34,511 bases of DNA from Chitinophaga pinensis (lineage in GTDB: Bacteria > Bacteroidota > Bacteroidia > NS11-12g > UBA955): positions 1-34,511 of the forward strand of contig CAMDAF010000005.1 of the NCBI GenBank assembly GCA_945888525.1. Direction: 5' to 3'. Position numbers and translations under genes: made by a program. This document shows positions 1 to 7,764 of the stretch, piece by piece. The notes below the pieces were generated by a model. The model saw only the letters and a program-made list of their open reading frames with translations, was not told the origin of the DNA and ran no database searches. Position 1 is the first letter of the stretch; the number at the start of each line of letters is the position of its first letter.

Positions 1-288
1 TCTTTTGAAATTACTTCTGCCAATGAAACAGAAATTAACCTGATTAAGGAATTGGATAATTATAAACTGGAACTTCATAAAGCAGCCATATCCTACAGTC
101 CATCACTTATAGCCAATTATTCCTTGAATCTGGCAAAAGCTTTTAACCGTGTTTATAACGATGTGTCTTTCTTAAAAGAATTGGACGTAAACAAAAGACG
201 TTTTAGACTTTCATTGGCTAAAAAAACCTCAGAAACCATCAAACAATCTTTGTTTATGCTAGGCATACACGCACCAAATAGGATGTAA
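1..288 (+). CDS. argS: Arginyl-tRNA synthetase, C-terminal fragment
   Basis: Only the last 95 residues are in the window; the reading frame is open from base 1. The fragment has the features of the DALR anticodon-binding domain that ends class I arginyl-tRNA synthetases: a run resembling SLIANYSLNLAKAFNRVYND, then an Arg/Leu-rich helix, and the typical ending LGIHAPNRM. The enzyme charges tRNA-Arg with arginine in the cytoplasm. The stop is followed after one base by the start of the next gene, so the two are probably co-transcribed. The catalytic Rossmann domain lies upstream, outside the window. Identity rests on the C-terminal domain alone, but the ending is very characteristic. Confidence 0.88.
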   Translation, partial: SFEITSANETEINLIKELDNYKLELHKAAISYSPSLIANYSLNLAKAFNRVYNDVSFLKELDVNKRRFRLSLAKKTSETIKQSLFMLGIHAPNRM

Positions 289-289
289 T

Positions 290-496
290 ATGGGCATTGA
301 GCTAGGAAAATATAAACATTACAAGGGGAACTTCTATGAAGTGATTGGTATTGTAAAACACTCTGAAACTTTGGAAGACCTAGTACTTTACAAACAATTG
401 TATGCTGAGGGTGCTTTGTGGGTGCGCCCTTTGACTATGTTTTTAGAAACTGTTACAGTTGATGGACAAACAAAACCAAGATTTGAAAAAGTCTAG
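290..496 (+). CDS. DUF1653 family protein
   Basis: A 68-residue protein that fits the DUF1653 family over its whole length. The family pattern is visible as GKYKHYKGNFYEVIGIVKHS near the N-terminus, a central LEDLVLYKQLY, and a WVRPLTMF segment near the end. Members are small soluble proteins with a likely SH3-like fold; no biochemical role is established. The ATG follows the argS stop by one base, which suggests a shared transcript and translational coupling. There is no signal peptide or membrane segment. Family assignment is firm and function unknown. Confidence 0.85.
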   Translation: MGIELGKYKHYKGNFYEVIGIVKHSETLEDLVLYKQLYAEGALWVRPLTMFLETVTVDGQTKPRFEKV

Positions 497-563
497 GTCA
501 ATTGATTGTTAAAAACTTGTCTTCTGATTTTTTTCTAGTATTTATTTTGTAAGAGTAATTTCT

Positions 564-571
564 TATATTTG
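564..571 (+). promoter_or_regulatory. -7 promoter box of the lipoprotein gene at 602
   Basis: TATATTTG matches the Bacteroidota -7 consensus TAnnTTTG, 30 bases before the ATG at 602. The upstream -33 TTTG is poorly placed (546-549, only 14 bases away), so the -33 half is uncertain. This box overlaps an upstream TTG that could otherwise be taken as the start codon, and supports the ATG instead. Confidence 0.5.
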
Positions 572-601
572 CAATATAATAACATTATTATCAAAAGATT
601 T

Positions 602-1489
602 ATGAAAAAATTACTTTATTCAGCGATGGCACTATTTGTAGCTGGCGCTCTATTTACCGGCTGCGGTGACAACAATGGTGGTGGTGGTGGTACAACAACA
701 GTAACCCCAAAACCATCAATTGAATTTCAAACCAATACAGGTACTTTCTCTGGCTTTACTTTCGCTAATGATAAGAAAGTAATTGGTTCAGCCGTTAAAA
801 TTGGTGTTAAATTGACTTCAACCATCAACTTAAAAAGCACTAAGATGACGGTTAAATACAACAACCAAGCTGAGCAAATCATCGGAACTGATTCATTGTT
901 CTCAGGTTCAGTTACTGCTGCCAACAGAACATACAATTTTGTATTGCCACAAGATAAAGGCACGTATACATTTACAGCTTATGCTGTGAACAAAGATGCT
1001 ACCGTTTCAAGCGCTAAAATTGAAATCATCGCATTTGGTCCTTTGGCCGACCAAGGAACTGGTTTGGTATTCAGCTTAAAAGCTACTACTGCGGGTAATT
1101 TCAGTGCCTTCGATTTGTTCGAAGGAACTCCAATTACTGCCGCTGGTAATGCTAACATTGCTGATAGAGACATTGTTGATGCTTCAACTAATTCTACGCT
1201 TTCTAGATCTTGGAATTCTCAAAACGGCACTCAATTCGTAATTTCTGGCATTGAAGGTAAATTAAACAGCAAAGTTTACACCCAATTCGTATCTGAGCAA
1301 GATGTTATTGATGCTTGGGACGCAACTGCAGGTAAATCAACAACTGTTGCAGGGATCGATGATGGCAAACTAATTATTGCTAAGGTAACTAGAGGTTCTT
1401 CTACATTTTACTACCTAATTGCTATCGATACTGTTACCGATGATGTAGGAGCAGAGGACGATACTTATTCTTTCCAATACAAACAATAG
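602..1489 (+). CDS. Putative secreted lipoprotein, unknown function
   Basis: A protein of 295 residues starting at the ATG at 602; a TTG 33 bases upstream lies inside a promoter box and is less likely. It begins with Lys-Lys, a hydrophobic stretch and a lipobox LFTGC, so it should be lipidated by signal peptidase II and anchored in the membrane. After the Cys comes a flexible linker with a run of five Gly and three Thr. The rest is Thr/Ser/Asn-rich and beta-strand-like. The first half resembles an Ig-like or cadherin-like module (strand pattern ending in KGTYTFTAYAVNKD). The second half has alternating strands ending in FYYLIAIDTV and TYSFQYKQ. I do not recognise a named family. It appears to be a single gene, with its own promoter box and a strong terminator directly after it. 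Confidence 0.75.
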   Translation: MKKLLYSAMALFVAGALFTGCGDNNGGGGGTTTVTPKPSIEFQTNTGTFSGFTFANDKKVIGSAVKIGVKLTSTINLKSTKMTVKYNNQAEQIIGTDSLFSGSVTAANRTYNFVLPQDKGTYTFTAYAVNKDATVSSAKIEIIAFGPLADQGTGLVFSLKATTAGNFSAFDLFEGTPITAAGNANIADRDIVDASTNSTLSRSWNSQNGTQFVISGIEGKLNSKVYTQFVSEQDVIDAWDATAGKSTTVAGIDDGKLIIAKVTRGSSTFYYLIAIDTVTDDVGAEDDTYSFQYKQ

Positions 1490-1511
1490 TTTTATTTCCT
1501 AAAATTATTTG

Positions 1512-1541
1512 AAAGGCTCCCTTAAAGGGGGCCTTTTTTTT
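1512..1541 (+). terminator. Rho-independent terminator after the lipoprotein gene
   Basis: A stem of about ten pairs is formed by AAAGGCTCCC and GGGGGCCTTT with one G-T wobble and a five-base TTAAA loop. It is followed by an unbroken T tract. It lies 22 bases after the stop at 1489. Confidence 0.9.
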
Positions 1542-1584
1542 GGAACAACTTTTGTTTACCTTATATAAATCAAATATCGTATTT

Positions 1585-2427
1585 ATGAAAGTTCAAATAG
1601 TATTGGTGCTCCTCTTAAGTGTTTTAGTTGCTTCATGCGTTAGCAAAAAGAAATATAAATCGCAAATTGCCCGTGTCGAAATTCTAAGAGATTCGGTTGA
1701 AATGGTCGTCCACCAACTTGACCAATGTTTGGCCGATAAGCAAAAAAATAAATCAGAAATAGAAAATTTAGAATCTGAAATTTTGAGATTGAAAGCCACC
1801 AGCAATGCACTTCTAAACCAATTAAGCGAATTGTCGGTTATAAGCAAAACCCAAGCTGAAAGCATTAAAAAATCGCTAGAAAATTTGTCCAGTAAGGATG
1901 CTTACATAAAAGACCTGCAAATAGCAATGTCTCGAAAGGACTCGGTTAACCTGGCCCTTGTAATGAATCTTAAAGGCGCTTTAATAGATGTTAATGACGA
2001 TGATGTCGAAATTAAGATTGAAGGCAGTGCCGTGTTCATTTCTGTTTCTGATAAACTATTGTTTGCTTCTGGCAGTTATACATTAACACCTGAGGCATTG
2101 CTTGTACTCGGTAAAGTCGCTAAAGTCTTAAACAGTCAACCTGAAATAAGATTCATGGTCGAAGGACATACCGACAATAAACCAATTGTTAATAAAACAA
2201 TGAAAGACAATTGGGATTTAAGTGTTCTTAGAGCAACAACAGTTGTAAGAACCCTTCAAAACAATTTCAGCATCGACCCAGCCCGCATGATCGCGGCAGG
2301 CCGGAGTGAGTTTATGCCAATGGCACCAAATGATAGTGACAACAACCGATCACTCAATCGAAGAACCAGAATCGTGATTATTCCTGAACTCGATCAATTC
2401 TTCAAATTATTAGAACCCCAAAAATAA
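1585..2427 (+). CDS. OmpA-family lipoprotein with coiled coil
   Basis: A 280-residue protein starting at ATG 1585; the frame is open upstream to a TTG at 1540, but that lies in the preceding terminator's T tract. The N-terminus is a lipoprotein signal with lipobox VASC. Residues about 25-125 are a Leu/Glu/Lys-rich coiled coil. The last 130 residues are an OmpA/MotB peptidoglycan-binding domain. Visible landmarks are LFASGSYTLTPEA, the VEGHTDNKP motif, LSVLRATTVVRTL and NRSLNRRTRIVI, which includes the Asp and Arg that bind diaminopimelate in this family. The layout is that of a periplasmic tether: lipid anchor, long helix, cell-wall-binding head. A role in envelope stability is inferred from the family. 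The gene is monocistronic and ends at a bidirectional terminator. Confidence 0.88.
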   Translation: MKVQIVLVLLLSVLVASCVSKKKYKSQIARVEILRDSVEMVVHQLDQCLADKQKNKSEIENLESEILRLKATSNALLNQLSELSVISKTQAESIKKSLENLSSKDAYIKDLQIAMSRKDSVNLALVMNLKGALIDVNDDDVEIKIEGSAVFISVSDKLLFASGSYTLTPEALLVLGKVAKVLNSQPEIRFMVEGHTDNKPIVNKTMKDNWDLSVLRATTVVRTLQNNFSIDPARMIAAGRSEFMPMAPNDSDNNRSLNRRTRIVIIPELDQFFKLLEPQK

Positions 2428-2435
2428 ATGACATA

Positions 2436-2470
2436 AAAAAAACCATCAAATAATTATTGATGGTTTTTTT
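2436..2470. terminator. Bidirectional terminator between OmpA-like and THX genes
   Basis: Arms AAAACCATCAA (2439-2449) and TTGATGGTTTT (2457-2467) form an 11-bp perfect stem with a seven-base loop. It is flanked by an A tract on one side and a T tract on the other, so it can terminate transcription from both converging genes. Confidence 0.9.
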
Positions 2471-2492
2471 TATGTTTTGTAAACAAATATTA

Positions 2493-2699
2493 TTACTCAG
2501 TTTTTTTCTTAACTGTTTTTTTGGCTGTAGCTGGTTTGGCTTCTTTAACCGCTTTAACTGCTTTTACTTTCTTTACTTTTGGCTCAGCTTTAGCTGCATC
2601 AACTTTTTTCTTAAGTGCAACTGCTGGTCTAGGTCTTGTTACGCCGTAACTTGCAATATTGATTTTACCTTTTTTTGAACGTTTGTCTCCTTTTCCCAT
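2493..2699 (-). CDS. 30S ribosomal protein THX (bS31-like) with basic tail
   Basis: A 68-residue basic protein. The N-terminal part, MGKGDKRSKKGKINIASYGV followed by TRPR, is the signature of the THX/S31 family, a tiny peptide that sits in the head of the small ribosomal subunit. Residues about 27-68 are an extra tail of almost only Lys, Ala, Val, Thr and Glu, with a repeated VKAVKAV unit. It resembles histone-like tails and is probably disordered. Thermus THX is only about 26 residues, so the tail more than doubles it. The ATG at 2699 follows a good promoter (2716-2746) by 16 bases. The opposite strand also has an open frame, but it is the Phe/Cys-rich shadow of this Lys-rich gene. Confidence 0.85.
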   Translation of the reverse strand: MGKGDKRSKKGKINIASYGVTRPRPAVALKKKVDAAKAEPKVKKVKAVKAVKEAKPATAKKTVKKKTE

Positions 2700-2715
2700 A
2701 ATGATTATATTGAGG

Positions 2716-2746
2716 CAAAATTAATCATTTTTATTGTATTCTCAAT
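2716..2746 (-). promoter_or_regulatory. Promoter of the THX gene
   Basis: On the minus strand a -7 box TAATTTTG (2716-2723) is preceded, after 19 bases, by ATTG (2743-2746) at the -33 position. Spacing and sequence fit the Bacteroidota sigma-A consensus. Confidence 0.65.
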
Positions 2747-2799
2747 ATTTGAGAGAAAAATTTACTTTTGATCTGTATTTACAGGCAATTTGATGGATA

Positions 2800-2814
2800 A
2801 ATAAAGACTTTATT
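2800..2814. repeat. Short palindrome upstream of the flippase gene
   Basis: AATAAAG and CTTTATT are perfect 7-bp arms separated by one base. The palindrome sits about 34 bases before the -7 box TTAATTTG (2848-2855) of the flippase gene. It could be an operator, but AT-rich DNA gives such palindromes by chance. Confidence 0.3.
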
Positions 2815-2870
2815 GCCGCACTTAAGTTTGTTTAAATTAAAATTCGCTTAATTTGCATTCGCCTTCAACC

Positions 2871-4316
2871 GTGAGAAAAGTATTCCTTAAAAATCTCTTG
2901 CTTCTTCAAGCACTCAATTTAATCATCAAGCCTGCTTGGCTTTTGTTGATTGACCGCGAAGCGCAAAATTTATTGGGCCCAAGCTATGGAGAATACTATT
3001 TGGTGCTTAATCTGACTTTAATTGCAAACATTGTTTTGGATTTAGGTATTCAAAATTTCAACAACACGTCTGTGGCGGCAGATCAAAATTTCTTTAAAAA
3101 CAATTTCAAAAGCATTTTCGTTCTAAAAGGGATTTTATCTTCTCTTTATTTCTTTGTTGTAATAGGATTGGCCATGCAATCGAGCATTCCAATGCCACAA
3201 GATTTGCTTATAATTCTAATTGCAAATCAAGTTATAAGCAGTTTTGTCTTGTATTTAAGAAGCAATATCAATGCTCTGCATCTATACGCGGTTGATAGTT
3301 TATTGTCAGTTAGCGATAAATTCTTTGCCATTCTAATTTGTGTATTTTTTTATCTGAACCATCAAATTAGTATTTTCAATTTTGTCCTTGCCCAATTAAT
3401 GGCTAGCTGCTTTACTTTTTTAATTGCTTTGGCCATAAATATCAAGCGTTGGAAAAATATTGGATTTGAAAGTCAGACTTTAAGTTCGTTTAAACTAAGG
3501 TCTTTATTGTATAAAAGCATTCCTTATGCACTGTTGTTTACATTGATGAACTTTTATACCAGGATAGATGTAACAATGATGAATGCCATGCTTAAAGATG
3601 CGGCTTTTCATGCAGGAATTTATGCCCAAAGTTTTAGGTTGCTTGATGCATCTGCAATGTTTGCAATGTTGTTTGCTGGTTTGCTCTTGCCAATGTTTGC
3701 GAAAATGATCCAAGAAAAGACAGATTTGAGACCCTTAGTCAATTTGTCAGCAACTATTTTACTCATTATTTCAATTACCGTTTCCCTGGCTTGTTTCCTT
3801 TTTGGAGAGGAGATTTTGAAACTGCTTTATACATTTAAAAATGACGAAAGCCTAGCAATGTCCTCTATGGTTTTTAAAAACATTATGTTGGCTTTCGTTC
3901 CAATGTCTTTGATTTTTGTGTTCAGTACTTTGTTGACGGCTAAAAAAGATATTTGGTACATGAATGCATTCGCTCTAGTGGCATTCATAATCAATATATC
4001 AGTCAATTATTTTTTAATACCCGATTACCAATCATTCGGAGCCTCAGTAGGTTCTCTAATTACCCAAACAGCATTTGCTGTATTTTGTATTTGGCGTTGT
4101 ATGGTTTTGTTTGGTTTTAAGTTGCCATACCTTCAAATTGCCAAATTTATTGCCTTGGTTTTAATTCTAATTGGTGTTTATTTTTTCATTAAGTCATTGA
4201 CTAACATATATTTAGTTCTGCTAATATTTACATCCGCATCTTTTTTATTCAGTGTACTATTAAAATTAATAAATATGGATAAATTGATGGGTTTTTTTAA
4301 GAAAACCGCACAATAA
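2871..4316 (+). CDS. Polysaccharide flippase (Wzx-like, MOP superfamily)
   Basis: A 481-residue integral membrane protein with about 12-14 hydrophobic segments spread over its length, as usual for Wzx/MATE-type lipid-linked oligosaccharide flippases. The N-terminus (VFLKNLLLLQALNLIIKPAW) and an Asp-containing early helix (LDLGIQNFNNTSV) fit Bacteroidota members of the polysaccharide biosynthesis protein family. A middle segment FYTRIDVTMMNAML contains the charged pair often seen in helix 7. The GTG at 2871 is chosen because an upstream in-frame TTG (2853) is part of a -7 box (TTAATTTG, 2848-2855). It should move lipid-linked sugar repeats across the inner membrane. It is followed by a Wzz and a Wzy gene on the same strand. 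Confidence 0.82.
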   Translation: MRKVFLKNLLLLQALNLIIKPAWLLLIDREAQNLLGPSYGEYYLVLNLTLIANIVLDLGIQNFNNTSVAADQNFFKNNFKSIFVLKGILSSLYFFVVIGLAMQSSIPMPQDLLIILIANQVISSFVLYLRSNINALHLYAVDSLLSVSDKFFAILICVFFYLNHQISIFNFVLAQLMASCFTFLIALAINIKRWKNIGFESQTLSSFKLRSLLYKSIPYALLFTLMNFYTRIDVTMMNAMLKDAAFHAGIYAQSFRLLDASAMFAMLFAGLLLPMFAKMIQEKTDLRPLVNLSATILLIISITVSLACFLFGEEILKLLYTFKNDESLAMSSMVFKNIMLAFVPMSLIFVFSTLLTAKKDIWYMNAFALVAFIINISVNYFLIPDYQSFGASVGSLITQTAFAVFCIWRCMVLFGFKLPYLQIAKFIALVLILIGVYFFIKSLTNIYLVLLIFTSASFLFSVLLKLINMDKLMGFFKKTAQ

Positions 4317-4358
4317 AAAAGTGTACATTCTGTTAGGCACTTTCCATTCGAAAAAACC

Positions 4359-4366
4359 TATTTTTG
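4359..4366 (+). promoter_or_regulatory. -7 box upstream of the Wzz gene
   Basis: TATTTTTG fits TAnnTTTG and is followed by CA, as at other promoters here. It lies 28 bases before the ATG at 4395, so the wzz-wzy pair may have its own promoter in addition to read-through from the flippase gene. Confidence 0.5.
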
Positions 4367-4394
4367 CAGCCTTAAGTATACCCAATTTACAACT

Positions 4395-5411
4395 ATGCAA
4401 AATCATTTTGAAGAAATAGGCAACGGACTCATTACATTTAAAGATGTAGTCGCTTTATTTTCCAGGTGGAGAAAACAGTTAATTATTCTTGGACTTGTTT
4501 CCATTGTCGTTTCGTCTATTATTTCTTTTACATTGACTCCAAAATACCAATCGACCGTGGTGTTTTATCCAACAACAAATAATTCAATTTCAAATGCTTT
4601 GTTAACCGATCTTAACCAAAGGCAAAAAGATCCTCTTGAATTTGGAGCAGAAGAAGAGGCTGAGAAAGCCCTTCAAATATTGCAATCTTCTAAATTAACA
4701 GAGCGTTTGGTTAGAAACTACAATTTGATGGAGCACTATAAAATAGACCCTAAAAGTAGTTTGCGTAAAACAAAGCTGGCCAACAAAATTGGTGCTAACT
4801 TCAGTTTTAGCCGTACCCGTTACTTATCTATCCGCGTGGATGTAATGGATGAAGATGCTCAAATGGCGGCAAAGATGGCAAACGGTATATTGGATTTATA
4901 CGATTCAATTAAAAACGAAATTCAATTGGAAGTTGCCATTCCTGCTTTAGATATTGTAAAGCGTCAAATGCAAGCAAAGGAAAATGAAATTAACAACATT
5001 AAAACAGAACTTCAAAAGCTTGGCAGCGAAGGCGTAACCAACTATGAAGAGCAATCTAGAGCCTTGAACGAAGAAATATACAAGGCACGTTCTGCTGGAA
5101 AAATGGACAAGGTGAGCGATTTGATTGACCAATTAAAAAGCTTGGTTCAATTTGGTGGTCAATTCACGGCATTAACTGAAACTTTGCAATTAGAATTGGA
5201 TAAATTATCCGACTTAAAAGCAAAATATGAGCGTGCTGAAGTGGATGTAAAGGAAACTTTAAACAACAAATTTACTGTTAGTGGAGCTGATGTTGCTGAA
5301 CAACGCGCTTATCCGGTTCGCAAATTAATTGTTCTTGTTTCTTTAATCTGTACCATTGGTTTTTCTGCGATTTTCTTCGCTGTATACGAGAAACTTAGAA
5401 AGAAAGCTTGA
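4395..5411 (+). CDS. Wzz-type polysaccharide chain-length determinant
   Basis: 338 residues with the standard Wzz/polysaccharide co-polymerase layout. A short cytoplasmic N-terminus is followed by a first membrane helix (residues about 28-48, LIILGLVSIVVSSIISF). Next come the periplasmic Wzz domain starting TPKYQSTVVFYPTT and a long coiled coil (about 180-290). A second membrane helix near the C-terminus (LIVLVSLICTIGFSAIFF) is preceded by the usual Pro (AYPVRKL). There is no tyrosine kinase domain, so it is the stand-alone form. It sets the length of the polymer made by the polymerase encoded next. Its TGA overlaps the TTG start of that gene. Confidence 0.87.
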   Translation: MQNHFEEIGNGLITFKDVVALFSRWRKQLIILGLVSIVVSSIISFTLTPKYQSTVVFYPTTNNSISNALLTDLNQRQKDPLEFGAEEEAEKALQILQSSKLTERLVRNYNLMEHYKIDPKSSLRKTKLANKIGANFSFSRTRYLSIRVDVMDEDAQMAAKMANGILDLYDSIKNEIQLEVAIPALDIVKRQMQAKENEINNIKTELQKLGSEGVTNYEEQSRALNEEIYKARSAGKMDKVSDLIDQLKSLVQFGGQFTALTETLQLELDKLSDLKAKYERAEVDVKETLNNKFTVSGADVAEQRAYPVRKLIVLVSLICTIGFSAIFFAVYEKLRKKA

Positions 5412-6874
5412 GCTTTTCCAAAGTCATATTGTCTAAAAAAGAAAATCAACTGATTTTCGGTTTTGGTGCTTTTTCAATACTTATTGGAATTGCAGGCATA
5501 ATGCTGGATTTTTATTTAGTGGCCCTTTTGCCTTTTGCGCTTGGCTTGTTTTTCTTGTGTTATTATAAACCTGCTTTTTATGTTTTGCTGATTTGTTTTC
5601 TGGTTCCCTTATCGGTATTTATTAATGATGTAGGTGGTGGCTTAGGTCTTTCTATTCCTACTGAACCGATGATTTGGATCGTATTTGTAATGTATATTTT
5701 TCAGCAGGTTTTAACCGGAAAATTCGAATTGAAATTCATTAAAATGCCATTGGTTCTTTTTATTTTACTCAATTTATTTTGGATGGTTTTGTCTGCACTT
5801 AACAGCACAATACCTTTGGTTTCTCTAAAATATTTATTGGCTAGACTATGGTTCGTATCTGTCTTCTTTTTCTTTTTATTTAAAATATTTCAAAACCAAA
5901 ACTACATCCGCCGCTATTTTTCATACATGCTGTATGGAACCGCTTTGGTGGTTGGTTTTACTCTGATTAAACACGGAGCTGAAGGCTTTTCTAGAGGTTG
6001 GGGTTATTCCATTATGCAGCCTTTCTTTGGCGATCATACCATTTATTCAGCGTACATTGCTTTTTTTGTTCCTATAGCTTTAGTGTTCGCTGTGCGTGGC
6101 AATTGGTTTAAATTTACTATAATTCACCGCTTAATTTTTGCAGGTATAGCCTTGGTGCTAATTTTAGGTATTATATTTTCCTTTACACGTGCATCTTGGA
6201 TCAGCCTGATTGCTGCCATTGGATTTTATATCATTATGAAATTTAAAGTCAAGTTCAAACATTTGATGCTTGCCTTTGCCTTACTAGTTGCTGTGGCAAT
6301 AATCAAACAAGACCAAATACTATACAGCCTGGAAAGCAACAAACAGGGGAGTGCAGACGATTTAGAATCCCATGCTGCCTCTGTTTCTAATATCAGTACA
6401 GACCCTTCAAACCTCGAGCGTCTTAACCGTTGGCAATGTGCAGTGCTGATGTTCAAAGAAAAACCGGTATTTGGTTTTGGCCCAGGAACTTACACCTTTA
6501 AATACGCACCATTTCAAAGGCCAGAGAGCTTAACGCTAATCAGCACCAACAGTGGCGATTTGGGCAACACCCACAACGAGTATTTAAATGCTTTGTCTGA
6601 AATGGGATTAATGGGTGCTTTATCGTGGCTAGGTGTTTTTCTGGCTTCAATATATACCGGTATGAGTGTGGCGTATGATGATAAAAAAGAGTCTTGGAAA
6701 AGAAGTTTGGCCACCGCTACAGTGCTTGGTTTAATCACCTATTTCATACATGCTTTCTTGAATAATTTTAGCGACTTCGATAAAATAGCCGTTCCACTTT
6801 GGGGCTTCATGGCAGTATTGGCGGCTTTAAAGTATTACCAAAATGAAACCGATGAGACTAAAAACCTCGTTTAA
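5408..6874 (+). CDS. O-antigen ligase/polymerase family protein (Wzy/WaaL-like)
   Basis: A 488-residue membrane protein with about 10-12 transmembrane helices. Near residue 265 is TRASWISLIAAIGFYI, and the large periplasmic loop contains NTHNEYLNALSEMGLMG with His389. Both are typical of the Wzy_C/O-antigen ligase family, where that loop His is functionally important. The enzyme either polymerises lipid-linked repeats or ligates glycans; sequence alone does not separate these. Next to Wzx and Wzz, polymerase is the likelier role. The TTG start overlaps the stop of the Wzz gene as TTGA, and no better start exists before residue 31. Its TAA overlaps the stop of the converging gene by four bases. 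Confidence 0.83.
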   Translation: MSFSKVILSKKENQLIFGFGAFSILIGIAGIMLDFYLVALLPFALGLFFLCYYKPAFYVLLICFLVPLSVFINDVGGGLGLSIPTEPMIWIVFVMYIFQQVLTGKFELKFIKMPLVLFILLNLFWMVLSALNSTIPLVSLKYLLARLWFVSVFFFFLFKIFQNQNYIRRYFSYMLYGTALVVGFTLIKHGAEGFSRGWGYSIMQPFFGDHTIYSAYIAFFVPIALVFAVRGNWFKFTIIHRLIFAGIALVLILGIIFSFTRASWISLIAAIGFYIIMKFKVKFKHLMLAFALLVAVAIIKQDQILYSLESNKQGSADDLESHAASVSNISTDPSNLERLNRWQCAVLMFKEKPVFGFGPGTYTFKYAPFQRPESLTLISTNSGDLGNTHNEYLNALSEMGLMGALSWLGVFLASIYTGMSVAYDDKKESWKRSLATATVLGLITYFIHAFLNNFSDFDKIAVPLWGFMAVLAALKYYQNETDETKNLV

Positions 6875-7431
6875 TTATTGGGATATAAGCGCTTCAAATG
6901 TTTCTTTTTTAATTTAAAGCCTTTGGCTTGGTAAATTTTTAAATTGGAGAAGTTTAGATCAATTCTTCGGCCATTTATAATCAACGGACCTTTAATGGCT
7001 GTGCCTGCACCAGCAATAATGAACATGGTGCCAAACAAGTCACCAAATAAGCCCAAGCCTAGTAAAGTATATCCGGAATAGGCAAGAGATAAGCCAATCG
7101 GAATACTTATTATTCCCAAGCCAGTGGTAATCAAATTCGGGTTCTTTAGTTTTCGTATTTGATTGATGTTAAAGGTGTCACATTTTAATGTCCAAGAATT
7201 CGTTAAAGAAAAACTTGTGTCGCTAATTATTTTTAAGTGCCCTCTACATTTCTTACCGTTATTGCTCACGGCCAATAAGCGCTTGTCTTCTTCGAATATT
7301 TTAGAAAATAGATTAAATATTGTCGACTTGCTTACCAAATATTTTCTTGTAATCGAATCATTCTGCGTTTGGGCTTGAATGCCATGGCTGAAGTATAAAA
7401 ACACAAATAATAAGACCAATGATTTAAACAT
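6871..7431 (-). CDS. Secreted or membrane protein of unknown function
   Basis: 186 residues from the ATG at 7431; a TTG two codons upstream is less likely. An N-terminal signal peptide is clear (FKSLVLLFVFLYFSHGIQA followed by QTQ). A hydrophobic, Gly-rich stretch in the second half (LGIISIPIGLSLAYSGYTLL and the following GLGLFGDLFGTMFIIAGAG) forms one or two membrane segments. The protein ends in Lys-rich sequence. Similar short proteins with a Gly-rich hydrophobic hairpin occur widely in Bacteroidota, but I cannot name a family. It converges on the polymerase gene with a four-base overlap of stops. No obvious TAnnTTTG box is seen directly upstream. Confidence 0.65.
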   Translation of the reverse strand: MFKSLVLLFVFLYFSHGIQAQTQNDSITRKYLVSKSTIFNLFSKIFEEDKRLLAVSNNGKKCRGHLKIISDTSFSLTNSWTLKCDTFNINQIRKLKNPNLITTGLGIISIPIGLSLAYSGYTLLGLGLFGDLFGTMFIIAGAGTAIKGPLIINGRRIDLNFSNLKIYQAKGFKLKKKHLKRLYPNN

Positions 7432-7507
7432 ATTCAATACTACAATTTAATTTCATATACCCTCAAAATATGTTCAAAAATAAAACCCAAAAAAGCCTAT
7501 AAATAAT

Positions 7508-7538
7508 TTTGAACTTCAAAATTTTATGAATACTTTTG
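7508..7538 (+). promoter_or_regulatory. Promoter of tRNA-Leu
   Basis: TTTG (7508-7511), then 19 bases, then TACTTTTG (7531-7538): an almost ideal Bacteroidota -33/-7 promoter. The tRNA begins 13 bases after the -7 box. Confidence 0.8.
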
Positions 7539-7551
7539 CATCCCTTTAAAA

Positions 7552-7638
7552 GCCCAGGTGGCGGAATTGGTAGACGCGCTGGTCTCAAACACCTGTGGGT
7601 TCACCCCCGTACCGGTTCGACTCCGGTCCTGGGCACCA
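7552..7638 (+). tRNA. tRNA-Leu (anticodon CAA)
   Basis: An 87-base class II tRNA with genomically encoded CCA. The acceptor stem is GCCCAGG paired with CCTGGGC, followed by discriminator A and CCA. The D arm begins GCGGAATTGGTAGACGCGC. The anticodon loop CTCAAAC gives anticodon CAA at 7586-7588, reading UUG. A variable arm with GGG-TTCA-CCC and a T arm ACCGG-TTCGACT-CCGGT follow. Leu is indicated by the anticodon and long variable arm. The anticodon stem has one T-T mismatch (7580 with 7594). Confidence 0.95.
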
Positions 7639-7645
7639 AAGTAAA

Positions 7646-7673
7646 AACCTTGATAGAAATATCAGGGTTTTTT
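7646..7673 (+). terminator. Terminator after tRNA-Leu
   Basis: Arms AACCTTGATA and TATCAGGGTT form a ten-pair stem (one G-T wobble) closed by a GAAA tetraloop, followed by a T run. It starts eight bases after the CCA end. Confidence 0.9.
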
Positions 7674-7752
7674 GTTTTCAATGTTATTTTTCTACTGATT
7701 TAAAAACATTTACACATTTTAGAATTTCATTATTTCAAACGTGTATTTTATA

Positions 7753-7760
7753 TAATTTTG
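7753..7760 (+). promoter_or_regulatory. -7 box of purD
   Basis: TAATTTTG ends only four bases before the purD ATG at 7765. If transcription starts where the consensus predicts, the mRNA leader is about two bases long. Confidence 0.6.
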
Positions 7761-7764
7761 CAAT

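Noticed and set aside
569-601. TTG start giving an 11-residue N-terminal extension to the lipoprotein
   Set aside because: The TTG lies in the -7 box and the extension would spoil the signal peptide.
2457-2678. Open frame on the plus strand opposite the THX gene
   Set aside because: The product is a Phe/Cys/Asn-rich sequence created by the complement of a Lys/Ala-rich gene and starts inside a terminator.
4317-4350. Hairpin AAAGTG...CACTTT after the flippase gene as a terminator
   Set aside because: Six weak pairs with a 14-base loop and no T tract.
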